From Micromonospora inaquosa (GTDB taxonomy: Bacteria; Actinomycetota; Actinomycetes; Mycobacteriales; Micromonosporaceae): a stretch of 64,000 nucleotides of DNA. The position numbers and the translations under genes were made by a program. Below the pieces are notes generated by a model, which saw only the letters and a program-made list of their open reading frames with translations, was not told where the DNA came from and did not search any database. Location: contig NZ_QGSZ01000217.1 in NCBI RefSeq assembly GCF_003857055.1, positions 62,001 to 126,000 on the forward strand. The letters run 5' to 3'. Position 1 is the first letter of the stretch. Every line of letters starts with the position of its first letter. Below, in pieces: positions 51,899 to 60,719 of the stretch.

Positions 51899-52561
51899 TC
51901 ACCGACGACGCGGCGTGATCAGCCCCGACTCGTACGCCCACACCACCAACTGGGCCCGGTCGCGGCAGTGCAGCTTCGTCATCGCCCGGTTGACGTGTGT
52001 CTTGGCGGTCAGCGGACTGATCACCATGCGCGCGGCGATCTCGTCGTTGGTCAGCCCGCGTGCGACCAGTTCGACGATTTCCTGCTCCCGGGCGGTCAGC
52101 ACGTCGCGTCCGGCCGTCGGCTCGGCTGGCGGTGGGCCGGCCACGAACTCACTGATCAGCGTGCGGGTGACGGTCGGCGCGAGAAGCGCGTCACCGCGCG
52201 CGACGACGGTGACGGCGTGCAGCAGGTCGGCGGGGTCGGCGTCCTTGAGGAGGAAGCCGCTGGCGCCCGCGCGCAGGGCGGCGAAGACGTAGGAGTCGAG
52301 CCCGTAGTTGGTCAGGATGAGAACCCGGGTGGCGGCAAGGTCGGGATCGGCGGCGATGCGCCGGGTGGCCTCGATGCCGTCGAGGCCCGGCATCTGCACG
52401 TCCATCAGGACGACGTCCGGGCGCAGGCACCGCGACATTTGGACGGCCGAGGTGCCGTCGGTCGCCTCACCGACGACCTCCAGGTGGTCTTCGGCGTCGA
52501 GCAGCGCCCGGAAACCGGCTCGCATCAGCGCCTGGTCGTCGGCGAGCAGCACCCGGATCAT
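51899..52561 (-). CDS. Response regulator, NarL/FixJ family
   Basis: 220 residues. Receiver domain with LADDQ acidic pocket and phospho-acceptor Asp54 in VVLMDVQMPG; Thr/Tyr-type switch LILTNYG; Lys in FLLKDAD. C-terminal LuxR helix-turn-helix LTAREQEIVELVARGLTNDEIAARMVISPLTAKTHVNRAMTKL. Follows the histidine kinase gene by 25 bp on the same strand and is its evident partner. Confidence 0.92.
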   Translation of the reverse strand: MIRVLLADDQALMRAGFRALLDAEDHLEVVGEATDGTSAVQMSRCLRPDVVLMDVQMPGLDGIEATRRIAADPDLAATRVLILTNYGLDSYVFAALRAGASGFLLKDADPADLLHAVTVVARGDALLAPTVTRTLISEFVAGPPPAEPTAGRDVLTAREQEIVELVARGLTNDEIAARMVISPLTAKTHVNRAMTKLHCRDRAQLVVWAYESGLITPRRR

Positions 52562-52586
52562 CCCGGCTCCGTTGGCCGTCGGACGG

Positions 52587-53717
52587 TCATCGCGGGCCGT
52601 CCAGCGGGAAGGTGGCCCGTACGGTGAAGCCGTGGTCGTCGTGCGCGGCGGTCCGCAGTGTGCCGCCCAGGGCGGTGACCCGCTCCCGCATTCCCCGCAG
52701 GCCCACGCCCGGGGTCAACGGCTCCGCCGGTGACGCCCGACCGTCGTCGGTGACCGCGACGGTCAGCCCCGCCGGGGCGTACTCCACCTGGATGTGCGCG
52801 GTCGCGGGGCCGGCGTGGCGGGCCACATTGGTCAGGGCTTCCTGAATGACCCGGTACCCGGCCTGGTCGACGTCGTCGGGCAGGTCCCCGCGCTGACCGG
52901 TGACGGTCACCTGCACCGGTACGCCGACCGCCCGGGTCCGCTCGGCCAACTCGTCCACCCGGGCCAGCCCGACGCGGTCGGCGTCGGTGGGTGCGCGCAG
53001 GACGTCGAGGGTGGTGCGTAGTTCCCGCATCGCCGCGCCGCTGGCCTCCTGGATCGCCAGCAGCGTGGCCGACGGCGCATCGCCGTGCTTGCGGGCCAGG
53101 TGCACGGCGATTCCGGCCTGCACCTTGATCACCGAGATGCTGTGGGTCAGCGAGTCGTGCAGGTCGCGGGCGATGCGCAGGCGCTCCTCCCCGGCTCGCC
53201 GCAACGCCATCTCCTCGCGGGTGCGTTCGGCTTCGATCGCCCGCTGCTCGACCTGCTCCAGGTACGCCCGGCGTTGCCGCCCGACGAGCCCGGCGACGTT
53301 GGCCGCCACGAACCAGCCGAGCAGCAGGGCCGTCCGCTCAAGGATCAACTGACCCGGCTGGCCGGCCGGCGCCATCGAGATGTCGCGGGCCAGGAAGCCA
53401 CCGAGGAAGGCGAGGCTGGCCACGACGGCGGCCGACCGGTGCCCCTGCCAGGCGGCGAGGTAGACCGCGCCCAGAACGGGGAACGCGGCGGACACCCCGG
53501 GGTGTACCCGGAGGTGAACGGCCAGCATGGCGACGGTGACCACACCCAGCGCCACCACCGGGTAGCGCCGGCACGCCGCCAGGGCCACCGCCATGGCCAG
53601 GACCAGGGCGACGTCGAGCACCTCGACCGCCGCGGCGTCCGGGGTGAGCGCGGCGTTGCCGAGCAGGAGGACGCCGAGGGCGAGACCGCCGAGGGCGTAC
53701 GGGAGGTCGCGGCGCAT
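52587..53717 (-). CDS. Sensor histidine kinase (HisKA_3)
   Basis: 376 residues. About five transmembrane segments (1-150), a coiled linker (YLEQVEQRAIEAERTREEMALRR), and the H-box ERLRIARDLHDSLTHSISVI with phospho-accepting His187. The HATPase_c domain has N-box QEALTNVARHA and G-box GVGLRGMRERV. ATG 53717 starts directly at the first membrane segment. No large sensor domain, so it senses within the membrane. Divergent from the AhpD-like/multicopper oxidase group, which it might control. Confidence 0.9.
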   Translation of the reverse strand: MRRDLPYALGGLALGVLLLGNAALTPDAAAVEVLDVALVLAMAVALAACRRYPVVALGVVTVAMLAVHLRVHPGVSAAFPVLGAVYLAAWQGHRSAAVVASLAFLGGFLARDISMAPAGQPGQLILERTALLLGWFVAANVAGLVGRQRRAYLEQVEQRAIEAERTREEMALRRAGEERLRIARDLHDSLTHSISVIKVQAGIAVHLARKHGDAPSATLLAIQEASGAAMRELRTTLDVLRAPTDADRVGLARVDELAERTRAVGVPVQVTVTGQRGDLPDDVDQAGYRVIQEALTNVARHAGPATAHIQVEYAPAGLTVAVTDDGRASPAEPLTPGVGLRGMRERVTALGGTLRTAAHDDHGFTVRATFPLDGPR

Positions 53718-53861
53718 GGTCGCACTGTAGAACGGCAGTCGTCGGTGGAGCATCCCGCGCGCGTGGTACCTGCGGCGTACCACGGGTGCGGTATCGGCGG
53801 TGTGGCAAGTGTCTGCGCCGGCACGACGCTTTCCCGGCCCGCCGGAACAAGCATCGAGCCC

Positions 53862-54851
53862 ATGACATACCGCTTCTTCACCCCCACGCCGGCGAGGGCG
53901 GCCACCGGCCTCACCGCGGCGGTCTACCAACAGTCGCGCGACGACTTTCTCGGGCCCTTGCCGACGTTCCAGGCGCTCTCTGCCGTGCCGGACGTGCTGG
54001 CCGCGACCTGGGCGCTGATGCGGGAGGCACTGCTCGCCGGGGACACGCCCCGGGTGGACCGTGAACTCGTCGCGGCCGCGGTGTCCCGGGCCAACCGCTG
54101 TCAGTTCTGCGTCGACGCCCACGTGCTGCTGCTGCACGCCCTGGGCGCGCCGAAGCTGGCCGAGGCCGTCGCCCAAGGCGAGACGCCAGCCGAGCCGAAC
54201 CACGCCCAGCTCGTCGGCTGGGCGCAGGCCAGTCGCAGCCCCGCAGCCGCCGACTGGACCAACCCGTACCGCGTGGAGATCACCGGCACCCTGCTCGCCT
54301 TCCACTTCATCAACCGGGTCGTCTCGGCGTTGCTCGACCCGGATCTGCTCCCCGGCGGCCTGCAACGCTCCCCACTGGTGCGTTCGGTCGGGGGCCGGCT
54401 CTACGCCAGGGCGGCCCGGGAGCCGAAGGAACCCGGCCGGAGCCTCCCGCTCCTCGACGTCGAGGCGACGGCAGCACCGGCCTGGGCGGGGGAAAGCCCG
54501 GTCGGTGTCGCCTACGCGTCGTTGCGCAACGCCGCCACCCGGGGTGGGGAGCTGCTGGGCGAGGTGGCGCGCGAGACCGTCACGGCCACCGTGCGCTGGG
54601 AGGACGGCCGGTTCCCGGCCCGACCCGGGGACTGGGCCGTCGACCTGGTGCGCGATGTGCCGGGCACGGACCGCATCGGGACCCGGATCGCGTTGCTGGC
54701 GGCGTTCGCGCCCAGCGCGATCAGCCCGGGCGACGTCGCGCTCTGGCGGCTCTCCCACCCCGCCGACGCCGACCTCGTGCGGTTGGTCGCGTACGGGGCG
54801 ATCACGGCCACCGATCATGTCGCCCGGGCCCTCGCCTCGGCGCACCTCTAG
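53862..54851 (+). CDS. Carboxymuconolactone decarboxylase/AhpD-like protein
   Basis: 329 residues. AhpD-type redox motif SRANRCQFCVDAHVLLLH with Cys80, Cys83 and His87. The protein is longer than single-domain AhpD (~175) and has a second helical half (LVRSVGGRLYARAAREPKEPGRSLPLL...). Two-domain proteins of this family may act in peroxide defence or as electron shuttles; actual activity unknown. Followed by DUF6220 and multicopper oxidase genes in the same direction. Confidence 0.8.
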   Translation: MTYRFFTPTPARAATGLTAAVYQQSRDDFLGPLPTFQALSAVPDVLAATWALMREALLAGDTPRVDRELVAAAVSRANRCQFCVDAHVLLLHALGAPKLAEAVAQGETPAEPNHAQLVGWAQASRSPAAADWTNPYRVEITGTLLAFHFINRVVSALLDPDLLPGGLQRSPLVRSVGGRLYARAAREPKEPGRSLPLLDVEATAAPAWAGESPVGVAYASLRNAATRGGELLGEVARETVTATVRWEDGRFPARPGDWAVDLVRDVPGTDRIGTRIALLAAFAPSAISPGDVALWRLSHPADADLVRLVAYGAITATDHVARALASAHL

Positions 54852-54861
54852 GAGGTAACCC

Positions 54862-55314
54862 ATGCGCAAGGCATTCGTCGCCATCACCGCGCTGACGCTC
54901 GTCGCGTTCGCCCTGCAGTTCATCCTCGCCGCAGTGGGCGGGTTCACGAAACCCGCCGGCGACGACGCGTACGCGTTGCACAGCGTCAACGGCATGGTGG
55001 TCATCCCGGTTCTCACAGTGCTCACCGCCGTGTTCGCCGCGCTGGCGAAGGCGCCGGGAAGGCTCATCGGGCTGGCGGTCCTGCCGATCGGCCTCGTCGT
55101 CCTCCAGCCGCTCATCGCCACGCTCGCCAACGCGTTCACTGACGCGTCGGGCGTCAGCACTCCGCTCGGCCTCACCATCGGTGGGCTGCACGCACTCAAC
55201 GGAATCATCGCGGTGCACGTCGTCGTCGGCGTCCATCGGGCGGCGCGGAAGCTCGACGAGCCGGTGCCGGCCGGCGCGGGTCGGCTGCTCACCCCGGAAG
55301 GAGAACCGGCATGA
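54862..55314 (+). CDS. DUF6220-like integral membrane protein
   Basis: 150 residues with four transmembrane segments. MRKAFVAITALTLVAFALQFILAAVGGF and HSVNGMVVIPVLTVLTAV show conserved His/Asn positions at the start of helix 2, as in DUF6220 proteins, which are small membrane proteins of unknown role. The last four bases (ATGA) overlap the start of the multicopper oxidase gene, so the two are coupled and likely form a membrane redox unit. Confidence 0.75.
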   Translation: MRKAFVAITALTLVAFALQFILAAVGGFTKPAGDDAYALHSVNGMVVIPVLTVLTAVFAALAKAPGRLIGLAVLPIGLVVLQPLIATLANAFTDASGVSTPLGLTIGGLHALNGIIAVHVVVGVHRAARKLDEPVPAGAGRLLTPEGEPA

Positions 55315-57050
55315 CCACCGGGTCACTGCTCGCGGCCGACCTCGTGATCGCGGTCCTCGCGTCCGCCGCCTGGCTGGGTGGTGGCGCCGCGTCCGCGGTC
55401 CGCCGCCGGCCACTCGCCCTGGGACTGGCGGCCGTCGCGCTGCTCGCCACGCTCGCCCGCGCGGTCACGATCACCGCGCTGGCCCGCGCCGGCTGGTGGT
55501 TCGCCGCGGAGAAGGTCCTCATCGCCGCGCCCCTGTCGCTCGCGGCGGTCGGCGTCGCCGGTCCGCGACTGCTGCGGGCCCCGGGTGACATCCGGGCCGT
55601 CGCGGTCCCGCTTCTCTTCGCCGGGTACGCCACGAGCAGCGCCCTGCTCGTGACGGTCCTGCACGGCTACCCGGCGTCGGCCGGGGCGGGGCTGCTCGCG
55701 GTCGCCGGGGTCGTCGCGGCGACGCTGATCTCGGGGCGTGCCCTCGACGCGCGCCCGTCCCGGACGCTGTCCCGGGTGGCCGTCGTGGCGGCGGGCGCGG
55801 CGCTGGTGACCGGAACCGGACTGACCGTCGCCTCCGGTGCCGCGCCCGGCGTACCCCATGATCATGATTATCCGGTGGCCCGGATCGCCGCCGAACCCAC
55901 CAGGCGCTTCACCCTGACCGCCGGGACCGCCACGGTGAACGCGGGCGGCCGGGACGTCGCGGCGTGGGCGTTCAACGCGCAGGTACCCGGACCTGAGTTG
56001 ACCGCCACGGTCGGCGACGTCCTGGAGGTGACGCTGCGCAACCGGGACATCGGGCGCGGCGTCACGCTGCACTGGCACGGGTACGACGTGCCGAACGATC
56101 AGGACGGGGTGCCCGGGGTGACGCAGGCGGCGGTGCGACCCGGGCAGGAGTTCGTCTACCGGTTCCGCGCCGATCAGGCCGGGACGTACTGGTACCACAC
56201 GCATTCGGCCTCCGACGTCGGCGTGCGGATGGGTCTCTACGGTGTGCTGCTGGTGCGACCGGGGCCGGTGACCGGCCTCGACGTCACAGTGCCGGTGCAC
56301 ACCCTGGCGGGCCGTCCGTTGCCCGCGCCGAGGGTGGAGCGGGCCGAGGCCGGCGTGCCGGTGCGGTTACGGCTGATCAACACCGACAGCACGACGCACC
56401 GGTACGCCCTGGCCGGGACCGCGTTCCGGGTGGCCGCGATCGACGGTGTCGACCTGCGGGGCCCGACGCCACTGGTGGACACCGCCATCCTGATCCCGGC
56501 CGGGGGTCGCTACGACCTGGTCTTCGACGCGCCGGCGACCCCGGTGTCGCTGTTCGTCGACGGGCGGGCGGTCTACTCGACCGGCGCGGTGTCGACGGTG
56601 ACCGACGCCTGGCCGGTGCTCGATCCGCTCGGCTACGGCGCGTCCGCTCCGGTGCCGTGGTCCCGGTTCGACAGGACGTTCACCCTCGTTCTCGATCGCG
56701 GCCTCGATCTGCGCAGATTGCTGCCGCGCTACGCCCACACCGTCAACGGCGCGGCTGACCCGGACATCCCACCGCAGGTCGTACGCCTGGGCGACGTTGT
56801 GCTCTTCACGATCGTCAACCGGTCGCAGGTCGTGCACCCGTGGCACCTACACGGCCACCACGTCCTCGTGCTGGCCCGCGACGGAGGGCCGGCGACCGGA
56901 AGCCCGCTGTGGCTGGACTCGTTCGACGTCCGTCCGGGCGAGGTGTGGAAGGTGGCCTTCCGGGCCGACAACCCGGGAATGTGGGCCAACCACTGCCACA
57001 ACCTGGCGCACGCCGATGCCGGGATGACGCTGCATCTGTTGTACTCCTGA
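55311..57050 (+). CDS. Membrane-anchored multicopper oxidase
   Basis: 579 residues: about five transmembrane helices (residues ~1-180), then a cupredoxin-type oxidase outside the membrane. Copper motifs: HWHGYDVP (254-257), YWYHTHS (296-298), HPWHLHGHHV near 500 and HCHNLAHADAGM near 560. These provide the type 2/3 trinuclear site and the type 1 Cys-His-Met set. Fusion of a membrane domain to the oxidase is unusual compared with free laccases and CueO. Coupled to the DUF6220 gene, with AhpD-like and OsmC genes around it. The electron donor may be a membrane quinol or a metal ion; inference. Confidence 0.85.
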   Translation: MTTGSLLAADLVIAVLASAAWLGGGAASAVRRRPLALGLAAVALLATLARAVTITALARAGWWFAAEKVLIAAPLSLAAVGVAGPRLLRAPGDIRAVAVPLLFAGYATSSALLVTVLHGYPASAGAGLLAVAGVVAATLISGRALDARPSRTLSRVAVVAAGAALVTGTGLTVASGAAPGVPHDHDYPVARIAAEPTRRFTLTAGTATVNAGGRDVAAWAFNAQVPGPELTATVGDVLEVTLRNRDIGRGVTLHWHGYDVPNDQDGVPGVTQAAVRPGQEFVYRFRADQAGTYWYHTHSASDVGVRMGLYGVLLVRPGPVTGLDVTVPVHTLAGRPLPAPRVERAEAGVPVRLRLINTDSTTHRYALAGTAFRVAAIDGVDLRGPTPLVDTAILIPAGGRYDLVFDAPATPVSLFVDGRAVYSTGAVSTVTDAWPVLDPLGYGASAPVPWSRFDRTFTLVLDRGLDLRRLLPRYAHTVNGAADPDIPPQVVRLGDVVLFTIVNRSQVVHPWHLHGHHVLVLARDGGPATGSPLWLDSFDVRPGEVWKVAFRADNPGMWANHCHNLAHADAGMTLHLLYS

Positions 57051-57075
57051 TCGCGGATGCCGGTAGTTTTCAGGC

Positions 57076-57519
57076 ATGACTGAGGACACCTTCCGTTCGG
57101 TGGCGATCGAGCGCACCAGCCTGGGCAACTACGTCGCGCGGAATGTCCGTGGCGGGTCCGTGTCGCTGGGCACGGGCGAGGACGGCAGTTTCACGCCGGT
57201 GGAACTGCTGCTGGCCGCCATCGGCGGCTGCAGCGCGGTGGACGTGGACCACATCACCGGCCGCCGCGCGGAGCCGACCGAGTTCGCCGTCGCCGTCACC
57301 GGTGACAAGATCCGGGATGAGGCTGGCGGAAACCGGATGCGGAACCTGCGGGTCGAGTTCACCGTGACGTTCCCGGAGGGCGCGGACGGCGACCAGGCCC
57401 GTGCGGCGCTACCCCGGTCGCTGCAGCAGTCGCACGATCGGTTGTGCACCGTCTCCCGTACCGTCGAGCTCGGCACTCCCGTGTCGATCGCCGAGGTTTC
57501 CGGGCCCACTGGAGACTGA
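57076..57519 (+). CDS. OsmC family peroxiredoxin-like protein
   Basis: 147 residues. The two reactive cysteines are Cys52 (LLLAAIGGCSAVDV) and Cys124 (SHDRLCTVSRTVE), with the expected separation for OsmC/Ohr thiol peroxidases that reduce organic hydroperoxides. It begins 25 bp after the oxidase stop and probably shares its transcript. Confidence 0.85.
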   Translation: MTEDTFRSVAIERTSLGNYVARNVRGGSVSLGTGEDGSFTPVELLLAAIGGCSAVDVDHITGRRAEPTEFAVAVTGDKIRDEAGGNRMRNLRVEFTVTFPEGADGDQARAALPRSLQQSHDRLCTVSRTVELGTPVSIAEVSGPTGD

Positions 57520-57577
57520 CCGCCATTGAGCACGGCTACTCAGGTCCGGTGCGGTTCGAACATGTGAGGGTGACGGC

Positions 57578-58663
57578 ATGCGTCGACTAGGTGTGCCAAT
57601 GCTGATCGTTCTCGCCGTGGCGGTGGGCTGCGCCGAGCCGAATGCCCGGCCGGGTCGCCCGGACCAGACGGTCGCGGCGCCGGTTCCCACCGAACTGCTC
57701 GCCGACGGCAGCGTCCCCTGGGCCGACCTGAAGATCACGGACGAGGACCTCAACGGTCGCCCGCCCGAGCCGAGGCGGCCGGCCGCCGGCACCGAGCCGT
57801 GCCGTGCGGAGCAGCTGACCGGCCGGCTCACCAACTGGACCCGGCCGGGCACCGGAGGCGAGAAGCCTCGCGGCTTCGACAGCGCGATCGGCAAGCTCAT
57901 CGGCGAAGTGGACGTGCGGAACTCGTCGAAGGTGGAGTGCACCCTGCAGGGCGAGGTGCCCACCACCATGCTCGTCGCTGGCCGTGAGATCCCGATGCTC
58001 TACACCCACGGCATCAACGAGGAGGGCCGCAGCCGGGTCGTCGCCGTGCCGGCTGGTGGCCACGCCAGCCTGCGCCTGGACTGGTCCGGGCCGTTCTGCC
58101 TGCCGACCGTCGGGCTGTTGGAGCTCGCGATCGAGCTGCCGCACGACGGTGGCACCCTCCGCGCGCCGGTCGCCGCCGACGAGCGCCCGGGCTGCCCGCG
58201 GGGGGAGGGGGTCAATCCCCGGGCACAGGGGACGCTGTCCGCGAGTGGCTTCACCGAGCCGGTGGCGGTGTCGAGGCCCCCGTCCTCGCCGCTCGATCAG
58301 CTCACCGTCGCCGTTGAGGGGCCGTCAACCGCGGTCGCCGGGTCGCGCGCCACCTTCCGGGTGACGCTCGGCAACCCGACCGACGGCCCGCTCGCGTTGG
58401 ATCCCTGCCCGGCCTACCTGATGGAACGGTTCTCGCTCGGCGACGCGAGCAACGACGCGGTGAACTCGTCCCAGCTGTACCGGCTGAACTGCGGGCCGCT
58501 TCCGCAGATCCCCGCCGGCGGCAACGCGGTGTTCGAAATGGTCGTCGAGGTGCCGGCCTCGATGCGGGCCGGGCGTGAGCTGACCGTGACGTGGAAGTTC
58601 TATCTGCCGCACTACGTGCAGGGAAACGATCAGCTCGGGGTGCTCACCCTCACGGTCGGCTGA
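57578..58663 (+). CDS. Secreted lipoprotein with DUF4232-like domain
   Basis: 361 residues. Lipobox LAVAVGC gives lipidated Cys18. An acidic/Pro linker leads to a first beta domain (IGEVDVRNSSKVECTLQGEVPTTML..., AVPAGGHASLRLDWSGPFC), which resembles DUF4232. A second immunoglobulin-like half follows (VAGSRATFRVTLGNPTDGPLALDPCPAYLMERF). Function unknown; a cell-surface structural or binding role is likely. Confidence 0.7.
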   Translation: MRRLGVPMLIVLAVAVGCAEPNARPGRPDQTVAAPVPTELLADGSVPWADLKITDEDLNGRPPEPRRPAAGTEPCRAEQLTGRLTNWTRPGTGGEKPRGFDSAIGKLIGEVDVRNSSKVECTLQGEVPTTMLVAGREIPMLYTHGINEEGRSRVVAVPAGGHASLRLDWSGPFCLPTVGLLELAIELPHDGGTLRAPVAADERPGCPRGEGVNPRAQGTLSASGFTEPVAVSRPPSSPLDQLTVAVEGPSTAVAGSRATFRVTLGNPTDGPLALDPCPAYLMERFSLGDASNDAVNSSQLYRLNCGPLPQIPAGGNAVFEMVVEVPASMRAGRELTVTWKFYLPHYVQGNDQLGVLTLTVG

Positions 58664-58740
58664 GGAGCGTCGCTCCCGAGCCGGCCGCACCCGGAAAATC
58701 GACTGCTGTCGAGAACAGGGCATCGATGTTATTGAGTGCA

Positions 58741-58754
58741 TGGGAGCGCTCCCG
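58741..58754. promoter_or_regulatory. CebR-type operator upstream of GH62
   Basis: TGGGAGCGCTCCCG, a perfect 12-bp core palindrome (GGGAGCGCTCCC at 58742-58753) and one end base off the CebR site TGGGAGCGCTCCCA. It lies 96 bp before the GH62 start codon, placing the arabinofuranosidase in the same apparent regulon as the genes at 10468 and 12954. No other feature is seen in 58664-58849 besides the AGGAGGG ribosome site. Confidence 0.75.
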
Positions 58755-58849
58755 TACCATACCTGACGCGGCCTGTTAACGCTCACATTCGTCACTGAGC
58801 ATCGACCACCACCATCATGTAGGCCGCCGTCCCGCGAGGAGGGTGCTAT

Positions 58850-60250
58850 ATGACCAGATCCAGAGTCACCAGCGCAGGTCTGGTTGTGGCCGGCGTCGGC
58901 TTACTGGTGTCGTCGACAGTTGTCGCAGCGCTGCCGGCCGGCGCCGCGGCCGAGGGCTGTTCGGTGAACTACGCCGTGTCGTCACAGTGGCAGGGCGGCT
59001 TCGGCGCCAACGTGGCGATCACGAACCTGGGCGATCCGTTGAGCAGTTGGACGTTGACCTGGTCCTACGGCGCCGGGCAGACGGTCACGCAGGCCTGGAA
59101 CACGTCGTTGACGCAGAGCGGGTCCGCGGTGACGGCGAGGAACGTGAGCTACAACGGCTCGGTCCCGACCAACGGCACGGTGTCGTTCGGGTTCAACGGT
59201 TCGTGGACGGGCAGCAACCCAGACCCGACGAGCTTCGCTCTGAACGGCGTCACCTGCACCGGTGGCACGACGCCGACCACTCCACCGCCGTCGACGCCGC
59301 CGACGGACCCGCCGCCGACGACTCCACCGCCCACCCAGACCTGCGACCTTCCCTCGACGTACCGGTGGTCGTCGACGGGCGTGCTGGCGCAGCCGAGGTC
59401 GGGGTGGGTGTCGTTGAAGGACTTCACCGTTGCCCCGTACAACGGTCAGCAGTTGGTCTACGCCACCACCCACGACACCGGGACCAGGTGGGGTTCGATG
59501 AACTTCGGGTTGTTCTCGAATTATTCGCAGATGGGTTCGGCCAGTCAGAACGCGATGAACTCGGGGACTGTGGCGCCGTCGTTGTTCTACTTCGCGCCGC
59601 GCAGCATCTGGGTGTTGGCGTATCAGTGGGGTGGTCCGGCGTTCTCGTATCGGACGTCGTCGGATCCGACGAACCCGAATGGGTGGTCGTCGCCGCAGAC
59701 GTTGTTCAGTGGGAGCATCACCGGTTCGGGTACGGGTCCGATCGATCAGGCGGTGATCGGTGACGGGTCGAACATGTACCTGTTCTTCGCCGGGGACAAC
59801 GGCAAGATCTATCGGGCGAGCATGCCGATCGGGAACTTCCCGGGTAGTTTCGGGTCGAACTACACGACGATCATGAGTGACACGACGAACAACCTGTTCG
59901 AGGCGGTGCAGGTGTACAAGCTGCAGGGTCTGAACAAGTACCTCATGATCGTTGAGGCGATTGGTTCGCAGGGTCGGTACTTCCGGTCGTTCACGGCCAC
60001 GAGCTTGGGTGGGTCGTGGACGCCGCAGGCGACGTCGGAGAGCAACCCGTTCGCGGGTAAGGCGAACAGTGGTGCGACCTGGACCAACGACATCAGCCAC
60101 GGTGAGCTGTTGCGGACCAGCGCGGACCAGACGATGACGGTCAACGCCTGCAACCTGCAGCTGCTCTACCAGGGTCGTTCGCCCAGCTCCAACGGTGTCG
60201 ACTACGGTCTGCTGCCGTACCGGCCGGGTCTGCTGACCCTGCAGCGCTGA
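58850..60250 (+). CDS. Secreted CBM2-GH62 alpha-L-arabinofuranosidase
   Basis: 466 residues; AGGAGGG before ATG 58850. Signal peptide ends near [10 protein letters not shown]2 (about 37-136): [23 protein letters not shown] with exposed Trp, ending NGVTC. A Thr/Pro linker runs 137-163. GH62 catalytic domain CDLPSTYRW... onward: Asp191 (SLKDFT), Asp299 ([11 protein letters not shown]) and general acid Glu351 ([11 protein letters not shown]). GH62 enzymes remove arabinose from arabinoxylan. CBM2 binds cellulose or xylan. The middle of the gene uses noticeably more T/G-ending codons than neighbours. Confidence 0.92.
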   Translation: MTRSRVTSAGLVVAGVGLLVSSTVVAALPAGAAAEGCSVNYAVSSQWQGGFGANVAITNLGDPLSSWTLTWSYGAGQTVTQAWNTSLTQSGSAVTARNVSYNGSVPTNGTVSFGFNGSWTGSNPDPTSFALNGVTCTGGTTPTTPPPSTPPTDPPPTTPPPTQTCDLPSTYRWSSTGVLAQPRSGWVSLKDFTVAPYNGQQLVYATTHDTGTRWGSMNFGLFSNYSQMGSASQNAMNSGTVAPSLFYFAPRSIWVLAYQWGGPAFSYRTSSDPTNPNGWSSPQTLFSGSITGSGTGPIDQAVIGDGSNMYLFFAGDNGKIYRASMPIGNFPGSFGSNYTTIMSDTTNNLFEAVQVYKLQGLNKYLMIVEAIGSQGRYFRSFTATSLGGSWTPQATSESNPFAGKANSGATWTNDISHGELLRTSADQTMTVNACNLQLLYQGRSPSSNGVDYGLLPYRPGLLTLQR

Positions 60251-60277
60251 CCTCATGTGATCAAGCTCGACTGAAAA

Positions 60278-60310
60278 CGGGCGGGCTCGGCGTCACGCCG
60301 AGCCCGCCCG
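60278..60310. terminator. Bidirectional rho-independent terminator after GH62
   Basis: A perfect 15-bp stem (60278-60292 with 60296-60310) with a TCA loop, 28 bp after the GH62 stop. The left side is preceded by AAAA, so transcripts arriving leftward also meet a hairpin followed by a U-run. Confidence 0.85.
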
Positions 60311-60719
60311 CACCACGCCGAGTGCAGTTGATCCTTCGGCCGCGCAGGGTCCTCGCCTCCCGACCAGGGCCCGGTCGGTTCCAGCGCTTCAGCGAGACAG
60401 GCCCTTCTGATCTCTACAAGAGGGGCGGTGGCCAGGCCCGGATGGACGACGTTCTCGGCACCCGCAGGCCAGTCGAGGCGCGGGATCCGCAGCGCATATG
60501 CGCTGCGGCACCGAGGGCGAACATCGTGACGGCGGTGACGCCAGGACCGTTGAGGTGGTGGAGGGCTGGATGGGCCAGGCCCAGGCCGCCATGATGACGC
60601 CGACACCCGATCCGCTCCGTCAACAACCTCCTGGCCAGCAACAGCTAGCCCGTGGACGTCATGCCGGAACCGCCCGACAGTGGCGGCGCAGTGCGATGCG
60701 AGCGACGCCCCACTGCACC
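60311..60719. other. Degenerate or gene-free stretch with a 22-bp palindrome
   Basis: No convincing gene over 409 bp. A leftward frame (60414-60641) reads hydrophobic peptide (HPALHHLNGPGVTAVTMFALGAAAHM) that looks like a membrane-protein remnant without start region or end. A perfect 22-bp palindrome with half-site CCGCAGCGCAT spans 60487-60508. This is probably a decayed gene. Confidence 0.45.
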
